A DNA stretch of 64,000 nucleotides from COE1 sp963596435. GTDB taxonomy: Bacteria > Bacillota > Clostridia > Lachnospirales > Lachnospiraceae. Location of the stretch: contig CAVBMG010000002.1 in assembly GCA_963596435.1 (NCBI GenBank), positions 58,616-122,615 of the forward strand, read 5' to 3'. Numbering within the stretch: position 1 is the first letter of the stretch; the number at the start of each line of letters is the position of its first letter. Position numbers and translations under genes: made by a program. Positions 25,287 through 34,070 of the stretch are shown piece after piece. The notes beneath the pieces are model-generated. The model did no database searches, was not told the DNA's origin, and saw only the letters and a program-made list of their open reading frames with translations.

Positions 25287-26828
25287 ATGCTATACGTAAT
25301 AGAAGCTATCATTATGATTGTAGTATGTGCGCTGATTGGTTTTGTTGCTTTTTCCAATTATAAGAAGAATGTAGAAACTACAATTGGAAATGCAGAGGAT
25401 AAGGCCAGAGAAATTATTGATGAGGCACTCAAGACTGCTGAGACAAAGAAGCGTGAAGGACTTCTTGAAATCAAGGAAGAGTCTATCAAGACTAAGAATG
25501 AACTTGATAAGGAGATCCGTGAACGTAGAGCAGAAGTTCAACGCTTTGAAAGAAGAGTTCAGCAGAAAGAAGAGAGCATTGATAAGAAGGCTGATTCTAT
25601 CGAGAAGAAAGAAGCAAGCCTGAATGCGCGAGAAGAAGAACTTGCGAAGCAGAAAGAAGCTGTAGCGAAGTTAAACGAAGAGCGAGTACAGGAACTGGAA
25701 CGAATTTCAGGATTAACCTCTGAACAGGCAAAGGAACATTTGCTTAAAATTGTTGAAGACGAAGTAAAACATGAAACTGCAGTAATGATTAAGGAAATGG
25801 AAAGCAGAGCAAAAGAAGAAGCTGATAAGAAGGCAAAGGAATATGTCGTAACAGCTATTCAGAAATGTGCTGCTGACCATGTATCCGAGACAACGATTTC
25901 CGTGGTACAGCTTCCTAATGATGAGATGAAAGGTAGAATTATCGGTAGAGAGGGTAGAAATATCAGAACCCTTGAAACACTTACTGGTGTGGAATTAATT
26001 ATTGATGATACACCGGAAGCAGTTATCTTATCCGGTTTTGACCCAATCAGAAGAGAAGTTGCCAGAATCGCTCTTGAGAAGCTGATTGTCGATGGAAGAA
26101 TTCATCCGGCAAGAATCGAAGAGATGGTTGAGAAGGCACAGAAAGAAGTCGAAGTCATGATTAAGGAGGAAGGTGAAGCCGCTACTCTTGAAGTAGGCGT
26201 ACATGGTATTCACCCAGAACTCGTTAAACTGCTCGGTAAGATGAAGTTCAGAACAAGCTATGGTCAGAATGCATTGAAACATTCTATTGAAGTAGCTCAG
26301 TTGACAGGTCTTTTGGCAGCCGAATTAGGACTTGATGTCCGTATGGCGAAGAGAGCTGGTTTGCTTCATGATATTGGTAAGGCAGTTGATCATGAGATGG
26401 AAGGATCACATATACAGTTAGGTGCAGAACTTTGTAGAAAATACAAAGAATCACCTATTGTTATCAATGCTGTTGAATCCCATCATGGCGATGTAGAGCC
26501 ACAGTCACTGATTGCCTGTTTGGTACAGGCTGCAGATACGATTTCCGCAGCCAGACCAGGTGCAAGACGTGAAACTCTGGAAACATATACAACCAGATTA
26601 AAGCAGTTAGAAGATATTACAAACAATTTTAAGGGTGTAGAGAAATCTTTTGCTATTCAGGCAGGCAGAGAAGTTCGTGTTATGGTAGTTCCTGAACAAG
26701 TTAGTGATGCAGATATGGTATTGATGGCTCGTGATATTGCAAAGCAGATTGAAGCTGAATTGGAATATCCAGGACAGATTAAAGTCAATGTCATAAGAGA
26801 ATCGCGTGCTGTAGAGTATGCGAAATAA
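25287..26828 (+). CDS. rny: Ribonuclease Y
   Basis: A 513-aa membrane-anchored endoribonuclease that starts mRNA decay in Firmicutes. N-terminal membrane anchor (about residues 3-23), long charged coiled coil (to about 200), KH domain with GRIIGREGRNIRTLE, HD domain with HDIGKAVDHE and ESHHGD, and a conserved C-terminus ending VIRESRAVEYAK. GGAGG lies about 11 bases upstream of ATG 25287; an in-frame GTG at 25275 overlaps that site. It has its own promoter and terminator. Confidence 0.96.
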   Translation: MLYVIEAIIMIVVCALIGFVAFSNYKKNVETTIGNAEDKAREIIDEALKTAETKKREGLLEIKEESIKTKNELDKEIRERRAEVQRFERRVQQKEESIDKKADSIEKKEASLNAREEELAKQKEAVAKLNEERVQELERISGLTSEQAKEHLLKIVEDEVKHETAVMIKEMESRAKEEADKKAKEYVVTAIQKCAADHVSETTISVVQLPNDEMKGRIIGREGRNIRTLETLTGVELIIDDTPEAVILSGFDPIRREVARIALEKLIVDGRIHPARIEEMVEKAQKEVEVMIKEEGEAATLEVGVHGIHPELVKLLGKMKFRTSYGQNALKHSIEVAQLTGLLAAELGLDVRMAKRAGLLHDIGKAVDHEMEGSHIQLGAELCRKYKESPIVINAVESHHGDVEPQSLIACLVQAADTISAARPGARRETLETYTTRLKQLEDITNNFKGVEKSFAIQAGREVRVMVVPEQVSDADMVLMARDIAKQIEAELEYPGQIKVNVIRESRAVEYAK

Positions 26829-26845
26829 ATCCGTTAACTGAATGC

Positions 26846-26888
26846 AAACCGCCAAGAATCTTAAATAGATTCCTGGCGGTTTTTTGCG
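26846..26888 (+). terminator. Terminator of rny
   Basis: AAACCGCCA and GAATCT pair with AGATTC and TGGCGGTTT across a one-base bulge on each side, followed by a TTTTTT tract. Confidence 0.9.
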
Positions 26889-26971
26889 TCTATAGATTTA
26901 TTGCAGGCTCTGTTTATAAGAAAAATTGTGTAGTATAATGAATAATATATTAATGTAAAGGAGTGGAATGA

Positions 26972-27529
26972 ATGGAAGGTGAAATTAAGCGCTTAAAAAG
27001 AGAATTGCAGTGTGAAGGCGCAATTACAAAATATTATAAAGATACAGTACTTCTCCCAAATGGAAATACGGCAGTGTGGGATTTTGTAGGACATAATGGC
27101 GCAGCTGCTGTAGTGCCTGTGCTGGAAGATGGAAGACTGTTAATGGTTACACAGTATCGAAATGCACTTGACCGGTTTACACTGGAGATTCCAGCAGGAG
27201 GTCTTAACCCCGGAGAACCTACAATAGATGCAGCGGCACGGGAACTGAAAGAAGAGACAGGATATTCATGCGGTAGTATTGAACCTCTGATTACGATTCG
27301 TACAACTGTGGCTTTCTGCAATGAGAAGATAGACATATATCTGGCAAGGAACCTTGAAAAAGGACAACAGCATCTGGATGAAGATGAATTTGTAAATGTG
27401 AAAGCATATGAGCTGGCAGAGCTGGAGACTATGATCTATGATGGAACAATTCAGGATTCCAAAACAATAGCCGCTATCCTGGCATATAAGAACAAATATG
27501 TGACACCATATGGAGACAATGTGAAATAA
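26972..27529 (+). CDS. nudF: NUDIX hydrolase (ADP-ribose pyrophosphatase)
   Basis: A 185-aa enzyme likely hydrolysing ADP-ribose to AMP and ribose-5-phosphate. The Nudix box G-x5-E-x7-REL-x-EE-x-G-Y is perfect, beginning GGLNPGE and ending RELKEETGY. The upstream stretch MVTQYRNALDRFTLEIPAGG is typical of ADP-ribose pyrophosphatases. AAAGGAG precedes ATG 26972. It lies upstream of spoIIM and xerD, as nudF does in Bacillus. Confidence 0.92.
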   Translation: MEGEIKRLKRELQCEGAITKYYKDTVLLPNGNTAVWDFVGHNGAAAVVPVLEDGRLLMVTQYRNALDRFTLEIPAGGLNPGEPTIDAAARELKEETGYSCGSIEPLITIRTTVAFCNEKIDIYLARNLEKGQQHLDEDEFVNVKAYELAELETMIYDGTIQDSKTIAAILAYKNKYVTPYGDNVK

Positions 27530-27590
27530 AAGGTATAAGCCGTAATAAAAGGACATAGTATATATAAAAATTGTAAAGACAGAGAAACAT

Positions 27591-28199
27591 ATGGATCATA
27601 GATGTATACAAGTCCCGACATTTCACGATATACGGAAAAAAGAAGAGAATACCATACCAAACAGCATAATCTGCATTTTTATGGCAGGATTTTGCCTTGG
27701 TATGGTATTTTTTTATTTGTCAGATAAAGCATATGCGAAGGAATCAGGACTCATGGACACCACCCACATTCGCCAGTTACAGGAATTCAGGGCGAATAAA
27801 ATAGGGTTATTGCAATATGTGGCTGTAAGAAGAATCTGGCAATTCTTTCTGGTGGGATTATGCGCATGCAGTAAGCTGCGTGGTATTTTGCTACAGCTGC
27901 TGATTGGGGTATGTGGATTTTCACTGGGCATTTTACTTTTTACGGCAGTATACCGATATAGAGTTATGGGACTATTTCTGGGAATAGCACTATTTTTACC
28001 TCATTGGATTCTTTATATGGCGATGATTTGCAGAGTTATGCATATTTCACAGCAGAGTGACACAAAATATTACCATAAGATATCACACATAAAATTGCTG
28101 ATTGACGTAATCTCTATCATTCTTCTCTTAATAGCAGGAATATTATGTGAAACGTATGTGAATCCATATTTGCTGCAAAAAATAGCCGCAGCCCTGTAA
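27591..28199 (+). CDS. spoIIM: Stage II sporulation protein M-like membrane protein
   Basis: A 202-aa polytopic membrane protein with about five hydrophobic segments (first near residues 25-43, last near 175-192). Sequence similarity to SpoIIM is moderate; the call rests on topology, length and the order NUDIX-spoIIM-xerD, also seen in Bacillus. SpoIIM works with SpoIID and SpoIIP in peptidoglycan remodelling during engulfment. CATAGTAT at 27555-27562 resembles a sigma-E -10 element (CATACANT) with two mismatches. The ribosome binding site is weak. A generic stage II-like membrane protein of other function cannot be excluded. Confidence 0.72.
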   Translation: MDHRCIQVPTFHDIRKKEENTIPNSIICIFMAGFCLGMVFFYLSDKAYAKESGLMDTTHIRQLQEFRANKIGLLQYVAVRRIWQFFLVGLCACSKLRGILLQLLIGVCGFSLGILLFTAVYRYRVMGLFLGIALFLPHWILYMAMICRVMHISQQSDTKYYHKISHIKLLIDVISIILLLIAGILCETYVNPYLLQKIAAAL

Positions 28200-28218
28200 T
28201 TATTTGCAAAGTAGATAG

Positions 28219-28263
28219 ACTATATATAGAATAGACTAGGAAAATGGAACTATATATAGAATA
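28219..28263 (+). repeat. 15-bp direct repeat upstream of xerD
   Basis: ACTATATATAGAATA occurs at 28219-28233 and 28249-28263, 30 bp apart, in an AT-rich intergenic stretch. Confidence 0.6.
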
Positions 28264-28308
28264 TTATGACAATTATTGAAAAAAATACAAAAATATCTGA
28301 AAAAATGT

Positions 28309-28337
28309 TTGATTTTATGTAAAATCACATATATAAT
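28309..28337 (+). promoter_or_regulatory. Promoter of xerD
   Basis: TTGATT (28309-28314), 17-base spacer, TATAAT (28332-28337), followed by GAGGAGGG before the start. Confidence 0.7.
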
Positions 28338-28392
28338 AGAAATAGGCATAAGGGGTAAATTAAATACTTTTTGAGGAGGGTTTTCAGATTTT

Positions 28393-29277
28393 ATGGAAAG
28401 AGAAATTGATAACTTTATTTCTTATTTACATAATATAAAGAAAACTTCAAATAATACTGAATTATCATACAAGAGGGATTTAGGCAAGGTGCGCCAGTAT
28501 TTAGAAGAAAATGGAATAACAGAGGTAAATGAAATTACCGAAGAAGTATTAAATTCCTATATTATGTATTTAGAGCAGAACCATTTTGCCGCCGCAACTG
28601 TATCAAGAAATGTTGCATCCATTAAAGCATTCTTTCATTATCTGTGCAAGGAAGGAATCGTGGAGAAAGATGTTTCAGAAGGTTTAAAGGCGCCCAAAAT
28701 TGAGAAAAAAATGCCTGCAATAATGACACCAGAAGAAGTAGTATGGCTGTTGGAACAGCCTAAGGGGGACACCCCAAAAGAAATTCGCGATAAGGCTATG
28801 TTAGAGCTTTTATATGCGACTGGAATTCGCGTGACGGAACTGATTACCCTAAAGGTTTCCGATGTAAACATGCAGATGGGATATATTATCTGCAGAGATG
28901 GTAGCAGGGAGAGAGTAATTCCATTCGGAGCTGCTGCCAGAAAAGCAATGACTAATTACTTGGAAAAAGCAAGAGATGTTATGTTATTTGACTTACATTC
29001 TGATATTCTGTTTGTAAATTGCTCTGGACAACCCATGAGCAGACAGGGATTTTGGAAATTAATCAAATATTATGCAAAGAAAGCGGGTATTACAGCTGAT
29101 ATTACACCCCATACCCTTCGTCATTCTTTTGCCGCACATCTCGTAGAAAATGGTGCGGACTTACGTAGTGTTCAGGAAATGCTTGGACACTCAGATATTT
29201 CAACAACTCAGGTATATGCAACATTAACTCACAATAGAATTCGTGAAGTGTATTCAAAAGCACATCCAAGAGGATAG
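28393..29277 (+). CDS. xerD: Tyrosine recombinase XerD
   Basis: A 294-aa site-specific recombinase that resolves chromosome dimers at dif. N-terminal SAM-like core-binding domain (to about residue 100) and catalytic domain with Arg in YATGIRVTELI, His-x-x-Arg in TPHTLRHSFAAHL, His in MLGHSDISTTQ and nucleophile Tyr in VYATLTHNR. Position after NUDIX and spoIIM matches xerD (ripX) in Bacillus, which supports chromosomal XerD rather than a phage integrase. Length is normal. Confidence 0.94.
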   Translation: MEREIDNFISYLHNIKKTSNNTELSYKRDLGKVRQYLEENGITEVNEITEEVLNSYIMYLEQNHFAAATVSRNVASIKAFFHYLCKEGIVEKDVSEGLKAPKIEKKMPAIMTPEEVVWLLEQPKGDTPKEIRDKAMLELLYATGIRVTELITLKVSDVNMQMGYIICRDGSRERVIPFGAAARKAMTNYLEKARDVMLFDLHSDILFVNCSGQPMSRQGFWKLIKYYAKKAGITADITPHTLRHSFAAHLVENGADLRSVQEMLGHSDISTTQVYATLTHNRIREVYSKAHPRG

Positions 29278-29283
29278 GAATTG

Positions 29284-29330
29284 AAAAACAGCAAGATTCT
29301 CGGTAAAAGAGATCTTGCTGTTTTTATATT
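29284..29330. terminator. Bidirectional terminator of xerD and DAHP synthase
   Basis: A perfect 14-bp stem AAAAACAGCAAGAT/ATCTTGCTGTTTTT (29284-29297, 29312-29325) has T-tracts in both directions, between convergent genes. Confidence 0.92.
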
Positions 29331-29338
29331 ATATATTT

Positions 29339-30367
29339 TTATTCATAATCTGCAATTCTGTAGATCAGATCTTCTGTATCTTCCCAGCCAAGGCATGCAT
29401 CCGTGATGGATTTTCCATAGATGTGTTCGCCAATCTTCTGGTTTCCTTCTACCAGATAACTTTCTACCATGACACCCTTTACCATATTACGGATATCAGG
29501 ATTGTGTTTTCTGGACATCATAACTTCCTTTACAATTCGAATCTGTTCCTTGAACTGTTTGTTGGAATTGTTATGATTTGCGTCAACAACGCAGGCAGGA
29601 TTTAACAGGTCGCGTTCATTGTATTTTTCAAGCAGAAGCATTAAATCTTCATAGTGATAGTTGGGAATACTGTTACCATGTTTATTGACTGCACCACGAA
29701 GAATGGTGTGAGCAAGAGGATTACCGGTTGTATTTACTTCCCAGCCACGGTAAATAAATGGATGGGGATGCTGCGCTGCATAAACGGAGTTAAGCATTAC
29801 ATTCAGGTCTCCACTGGTTGGATTCTTCATACCTGCGGGTACATCAAAACCACTGACAGTCAATCTGTGCTGCTGATCTTCTACAGAACGTGCGCCGATT
29901 GCCACGTAGGAGAGAATATCAGATACATAGCCCCAGTTATCCGGGTAGAGCATTTCATCAGCAGCAGTCAGTTGAGACTCGGACATGGCACGAATCTGCA
30001 TCTTTCTCATGGCAATAAGACCATGAAGAAAGTCGGTGCCTTTTTCAGGATCAGGCTGATGAACGATGCCTTTGTAACCATCGCCGGTCGTACGTGGCTT
30101 GTTGGTATAGATTCTTGGAATCAGGATCAGCTTGTCTTTTACCTTGTCGTTGACTCTGGCAAGTCTGTTTGCATATTCGCAGACAGCATCTTCATTGTCA
30201 GCTGAACAAGGTCCGATTACAACGAGAAATTTATTAGATTTGCCTGTAAATACATCGGCAATCTCTGCATCCCGCTGTTTCTTCAATGCCTGAAGCTCCG
30301 GTGATACAGGATACTGTTCACGAATCTCGTCAGGCGTAGGTAATTTACGTATAAATTCGAAACTCAT
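29339..30367 (-). CDS. aroF: 3-deoxy-7-phosphoheptulonate (DAHP) synthase, class I
   Basis: A 342-aa enzyme joining phosphoenolpyruvate and erythrose-4-phosphate, the first step of aromatic amino acid synthesis. It belongs to the AroF/G/H type: VVIGPCSADNE, RIYTNKPRTTGDGYKG, KNPTSGD, DANHNNSNK and GVMVESYLVEGNQ. There is no fused chorismate mutase or regulatory ACT domain. GGAGGAAAA precedes the start. Feedback class (Phe, Tyr or Trp) cannot be read safely, so the letter in the symbol is nominal. Confidence 0.94.
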   Translation of the reverse strand: MSFEFIRKLPTPDEIREQYPVSPELQALKKQRDAEIADVFTGKSNKFLVVIGPCSADNEDAVCEYANRLARVNDKVKDKLILIPRIYTNKPRTTGDGYKGIVHQPDPEKGTDFLHGLIAMRKMQIRAMSESQLTAADEMLYPDNWGYVSDILSYVAIGARSVEDQQHRLTVSGFDVPAGMKNPTSGDLNVMLNSVYAAQHPHPFIYRGWEVNTTGNPLAHTILRGAVNKHGNSIPNYHYEDLMLLLEKYNERDLLNPACVVDANHNNSNKQFKEQIRIVKEVMMSRKHNPDIRNMVKGVMVESYLVEGNQKIGEHIYGKSITDACLGWEDTEDLIYRIADYE

Positions 30368-30408
30368 AATTTTCCTCCAAATGGTATGGCATTAAGCTGC
30401 CAAGCAGC

Positions 30409-31740
30409 CTAATTATATATGATATTATGGCGTAAAGCAAGGATTAAAAGCAAATCAAGACAGATTTGACTGCATAGAATTCCATAAAAATATCCACGAA
30501 ATCCAATCATTGGAATGAGGTATAATACGCAGAAAAGGCGAATGGCAAGGGATGCTATGCTGCACGCAAAAGTAATACCTGTCTTGCCAAGACCGTGAAG
30601 GATGCTGCTTAACATACCAGACAGATACAAAAAAGGACATACAAAAGCCAGAGAACGCAACTGACTGGCGGCTTCCACACTTTGGAAAAGCAAAAGCCCC
30701 AAAGGCTCTGCAAGAAGTAAGAAAAAGCACATACATCCAAATCCCATCAGAAGACACAGGACAATGGTAAGGATAGTGGCTTGGCGAATACGTTTTTTGT
30801 TACCCTGGGATTGCGCTTCTGCAATAGAAGGAAGAAGCAGAGTTGCAGCAGAACCGGTAATGGCACAGGGGAACATGACAGTAGGGAAAGCCATACCTGA
30901 GAATACACCATATAGAGACAGCGCCTGTGCAGAGCTTAGACCACTTTCCACAAGTCTGATAGGAAGCTGGATCGCTTCAATCGTTGCAAACAGGCTAAGA
31001 CAGATTCTGTTGAGACTAAGTGGGCATGCCATCTGCAACAGTTCCCTGCATTTTGACAAAGACAGCAGAGAAACATCGCTGATATCGCAGCTGCGCAGGG
31101 AATGCAGGTATAGCATGAAGCTGGAAAAGACAGCAGAAGCACATTCTCCTGCAAACAGTCCGATTATGGCAATTTCAAGAGGAAAAGTCTGATTGTTATT
31201 CAGAAAAAAGCGATATAATAGATATACGATGAATACACGGAAAAACTGTTCAATCAGGATAGACCACGAAGGAACACCGGTCTTTTGATATCCATAGAAA
31301 TAGCCGTTTATGCAGGCATGCAGAGAAGCCAGCGGAAATGACAGTGCCAGTATTCTGAGCAAAGAGGTAGTCCTTGATTCATGGATCAGACAATCAGCTA
31401 TCCAGGGAGCATATTGGAAAATACAGATTGCCGTGACAATGGAAAGGACAAGAGAGAGAAGAATTCCGCAGAACAGGTAACTGAAAGCCTGAATCTTCTG
31501 CGCTTTTGAAGTGGCAACATATTTGGTGATCGCATTCTGTATACCGGCAGCACAGGCGGCATGAACTAACATGGACACCGGAGTGATGAGCCCGATGATT
31601 CCAAGACTTTCCTCTGGAAAAATCCGGGAAAGAAAAATCCGGTAGAAGAATCCAATGATTTTAGTCACAAAACCGGCAGCAGTCAGGATGATCGTGCCTG
31701 ATACTAAGGGATTACAAAGGTACTTGCGTGATAATCGCAT
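30409..31740 (-). CDS. Polysaccharide/lipid II flippase-like MOP exporter (SpoVB/MurJ-like)
   Basis: A 443-aa membrane protein with about twelve to fourteen hydrophobic segments. The N-terminus GTIILTAAGFVTKIIGFFYRIFLSRIF is typical of the SpoVB/oligosaccharide flippase branch of the MOP superfamily, as is GLITPVSMLVHAACAAGIQNAITKYVA. ATG 31740 is used (AAAGGGCGG upstream on the minus strand). A longer frame runs to 32406 but only by reading back through mnmA. Likely substrate is an undecaprenyl-linked cell-wall or spore-cortex precursor; SpoVB is the best guess in a spore former. Confidence 0.87.
   Translation of the reverse strand: MRLSRKYLCNPLVSGTIILTAAGFVTKIIGFFYRIFLSRIFPEESLGIIGLITPVSMLVHAACAAGIQNAITKYVATSKAQKIQAFSYLFCGILLSLVLSIVTAICIFQYAPWIADCLIHESRTTSLLRILALSFPLASLHACINGYFYGYQKTGVPSWSILIEQFFRVFIVYLLYRFFLNNNQTFPLEIAIIGLFAGECASAVFSSFMLYLHSLRSCDISDVSLLSLSKCRELLQMACPLSLNRICLSLFATIEAIQLPIRLVESGLSSAQALSLYGVFSGMAFPTVMFPCAITGSAATLLLPSIAEAQSQGNKKRIRQATILTIVLCLLMGFGCMCFFLLLAEPLGLLLFQSVEAASQLRSLAFVCPFLYLSGMLSSILHGLGKTGITFACSIASLAIRLFCVLYLIPMIGFRGYFYGILCSQICLDLLLILALRHNIIYN
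30412..30440 (-). promoter_or_regulatory. Promoter of the DAHP synthase gene
   Basis: On the minus strand TTGCTT (30435-30440), 17-base spacer, TATAAT (30412-30417). It lies within the last codons of the upstream flippase gene, allowing separate control. Confidence 0.65.
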
Positions 31741-31825
31741 GGGGCACCGCCCTTTGTATTTTTTAATATTGTATGGCAAAGATAGATAAATATGACTTAT
31801 TGATATACCAGTGAAGATGTGGCAG

Positions 31826-31854
31826 TTGACAGGAATCAGTGTGAATGGTATGAT
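31826..31854 (+). promoter_or_regulatory. Promoter of mnmA
   Basis: Consensus TTGACA (31826-31831), 17-base spacer, TATGAT (31849-31854), 52 bases upstream of the chosen start. Confidence 0.75.
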
Positions 31855-31905
31855 ATGAATCGAACATTTGAACGAATTACATGCTTGCGAAAGGAGCATA
31901 TACAT

Positions 31906-32982
31906 ATGGGAAAGAAAGTAGTAGTAGGGATGTCTGGAGGAGTGGATTCTTCCGTGGCAGCTTACTTGTTGAAGGAACAGGGATATGAAGTAATAGGAGT
32001 CACGATGCAGATATGGCAGGACGAATCCCAGGCAGCTATGGAAGAGCATGGAGGATGCTGTGGACTCAGCGCAGTGGATGATGCCAGACGTGTGGCTCAG
32101 AGACTGGATATACCGTATTATGTAATGAATTTTAAGCAGGAATTCAAGAAATATGTAATGGATCCTTTTGTTGAGGATTATCTTCATGGAAGAACTCCCA
32201 ATCCCTGTATTTTGTGCAACCGTCATGTGAAATGGGAAGCATTGCTGCAAAGAAGCCTGGCACTTGGGGCAGATTATATTGCGACAGGACATTATGCAAG
32301 GATTGAACAGCTCGCCAACGGAAGATACGTAGTACGTAATTCTGTTACGGCTCATAAGGATCAGACGTATGCACTGTATAATCTGACACAGGACCAGCTT
32401 GCGCATACACTGATGCCGGTAGGAGATTATGAGAAACCGCAGATCAGACAGATTGCAGAGAGTATTGGATTGCCTGTAGCATCCAAGCCGGACAGTCAGG
32501 ATATCTGCTTTGTGCCGGATAATGATTATGCGGCAGTAATTGAACAGGAAGCACCAGACAGAATCCCGGCAGAAGGCAATTTTGTCACAGAGGATGGCAG
32601 AGTATTAGGACGTCATAAAGGCATCATTCATTACACGGTGGGACAGCGTAAAGGCTTGAATCTGGCTATGGGACATCCTGTGTTCGTAACAGAGATCAGA
32701 CCAGAGACCAATGAGGTTGTTATTGGAGAAGCAGGGGACGTATTTGGAGATACATTGTGGTGCAACGATCTGAATTTCATGGCTGTAGAGGATATTACAG
32801 AGCCTGTAGAGGTGATTGCCAAGATAAGATATTCTCACAGCGGGGCGCCATGTATCATAGAGAAAGTGGAAAAAGATAAAGTGAAATGTACATTTAAAGA
32901 ACCTGTCAGGGCAATTACACCAGGACAGTCGGTAGTATTTTACCAGAATGATTATGTATTTGGAGGCGGCACTATTTTATAA
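31906..32982 (+). CDS. mnmA: tRNA 2-thiouridine synthase MnmA
   Basis: A 358-aa enzyme thiolating U34 of Glu, Gln and Lys tRNAs. The PP-loop VVVGMSGGVDSSVAAYLL begins at residue 4. The catalytic cysteines are in TPNPCILCNRHVKW and DSQDICFVPD. The C-terminal beta domain follows. ATG 31906 has AAAGGAG upstream; the longer frame from 31819 covers the promoter. It has its own promoter and is divergent from the flippase gene. The coding end forms part of a terminator hairpin. Confidence 0.96.
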   Translation: MGKKVVVGMSGGVDSSVAAYLLKEQGYEVIGVTMQIWQDESQAAMEEHGGCCGLSAVDDARRVAQRLDIPYYVMNFKQEFKKYVMDPFVEDYLHGRTPNPCILCNRHVKWEALLQRSLALGADYIATGHYARIEQLANGRYVVRNSVTAHKDQTYALYNLTQDQLAHTLMPVGDYEKPQIRQIAESIGLPVASKPDSQDICFVPDNDYAAVIEQEAPDRIPAEGNFVTEDGRVLGRHKGIIHYTVGQRKGLNLAMGHPVFVTEIRPETNEVVIGEAGDVFGDTLWCNDLNFMAVEDITEPVEVIAKIRYSHSGAPCIIEKVEKDKVKCTFKEPVRAITPGQSVVFYQNDYVFGGGTIL

Positions 32983-32998
32983 GTGCCGCCTCTCGTTT
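32963..32998. terminator. Terminator at the mnmA stop, shared with convergent gene
   Basis: GAGGCGGCACT (32963-32973) and AGTGCCGCCTC (32982-32992) form a perfect 11-bp stem that spans the mnmA stop codon, followed by TCGTTTTA. It also lies just after the stop of the minus-strand PHP gene. Confidence 0.85.
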
Positions 32999-33813
32999 TA
33001 CAGTTTGATAAATTCAGGAGCGCGTTTTTCAAATATTGTATAATATTGAAAACCACAGTCCTTTAAAATAGTGCAGGCTTTATCAAAGTCAGCACCTACA
33101 TGCTCTGGCTTGTGGGCATCAGAACCTACCGTAATGATTTCACCGCCCAGTTCCTTATATCTTTTCAGAATGTCTACGCATGGATTGGGTTGACCAAGAC
33201 CGGAACGGAAGCTGGAAGTGTTCAGTTCAATGCCTTTTCCGGATTCCACAATGGCACGGAGAATCTGGTCAATGATATCAGCGTGTTTCTGATAAGTATA
33301 GTTCTTATTTTTAGTTGGACCGTAACGCACAACATAATCCAGATGACCGTATACATCGAAGTAAGGAGTTTCTTTTACACATTCCAGAATGGATTCAAAA
33401 TATTCCTGATGTGCTTCGTCTTCACTTCTTCCCTCAAAGAATTCAGGATAGTAGGGATCTTTGCGGTTGCAGATATGGGAAGAACCGATAATGAAGTCAA
33501 AGTCATGATTCTCCGTATAAAATTCGAGTGCATCACTTAAATGGGGCTGTAATCCCAACTCTACACCGAACATGATCTGAATCTGACCATAATATTTTTC
33601 CCTGAATCTTAGCAGATCATAGAGATAGGAATCCGTATTCAATTCAAAAGTACCGGATTCGCCAGCTGGATATACGAAGTCAGGATCATAGTGTTCTGTA
33701 AAGCATATATGTGTCAGCCCAAGGCTGATGGCTTTTTGTATAATCTCCTCCATTGGAGCATCGCTGTCACCAGAGAAGCTGGAATGAAGGTGAAAGTCAG
33801 CTTTTAATGCCAT
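32998..33813 (-). CDS. hisJ: PHP-domain histidinol-phosphatase (HisJ type)
   Basis: A 271-aa metal-dependent phosphatase of the PHP family. Metal ligands appear in DFHLHSSFSGDSDAP, CFTEHYD, GVELGLQPH, GSSHICNRKDPYY, YGHLDYVVRYG and GSDAHKPEHVG, the set seen in histidinol-phosphate phosphatases. Function in histidine synthesis is inferred; the rest of the his pathway is not here, and other phosphoesters are possible. It is a single gene, convergent with mnmA. Confidence 0.85.
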   Translation of the reverse strand: MALKADFHLHSSFSGDSDAPMEEIIQKAISLGLTHICFTEHYDPDFVYPAGESGTFELNTDSYLYDLLRFREKYYGQIQIMFGVELGLQPHLSDALEFYTENHDFDFIIGSSHICNRKDPYYPEFFEGRSEDEAHQEYFESILECVKETPYFDVYGHLDYVVRYGPTKNKNYTYQKHADIIDQILRAIVESGKGIELNTSSFRSGLGQPNPCVDILKRYKELGGEIITVGSDAHKPEHVGADFDKACTILKDCGFQYYTIFEKRAPEFIKL

Positions 33814-33996
33814 GATGATAAACCTCCCTTTTTAAAATTTTATCATATGCTTTATCGTATCATAAATAACACAGATTGAACAGAGCATAGAGGAAAAGGA
33901 GAAAAATGATATTGCAGAATATTTCGAGATACTATATATAATTACTGATAAAATATGCTGATTACAATAAGATATACAGTAATTACATGGAAAACG

Positions 33997-34025
33997 TTGA
34001 AAAAGACAGAGCAAAATGCTAGAAT
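33997..34025 (+). promoter_or_regulatory. Promoter of the secreted YPDL-motif protein
   Basis: TTGAAA (33997-34002), 17-base spacer, TAGAAT (34020-34025). The rest of the 258-base gap before the gene is AT-rich with no other feature seen. Confidence 0.7.
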
Positions 34026-34070
34026 ACAGTAAAATAACTTACTAACAAAAGTATAAGGAGGGCGATTTTT

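Noticed and set aside
28291..28305. Possible CodY box upstream of xerD (AAATATCTGAAAAAA)
   Set aside because: Four mismatches to the consensus and no known reason for CodY to control xerD.
30409..32406. A 665-codon open frame on the minus strand, longer than the flippase
   Set aside because: The first 222 codons read back through mnmA and its promoter and show no family likeness. The flippase begins at ATG 31740 with a ribosome binding site.
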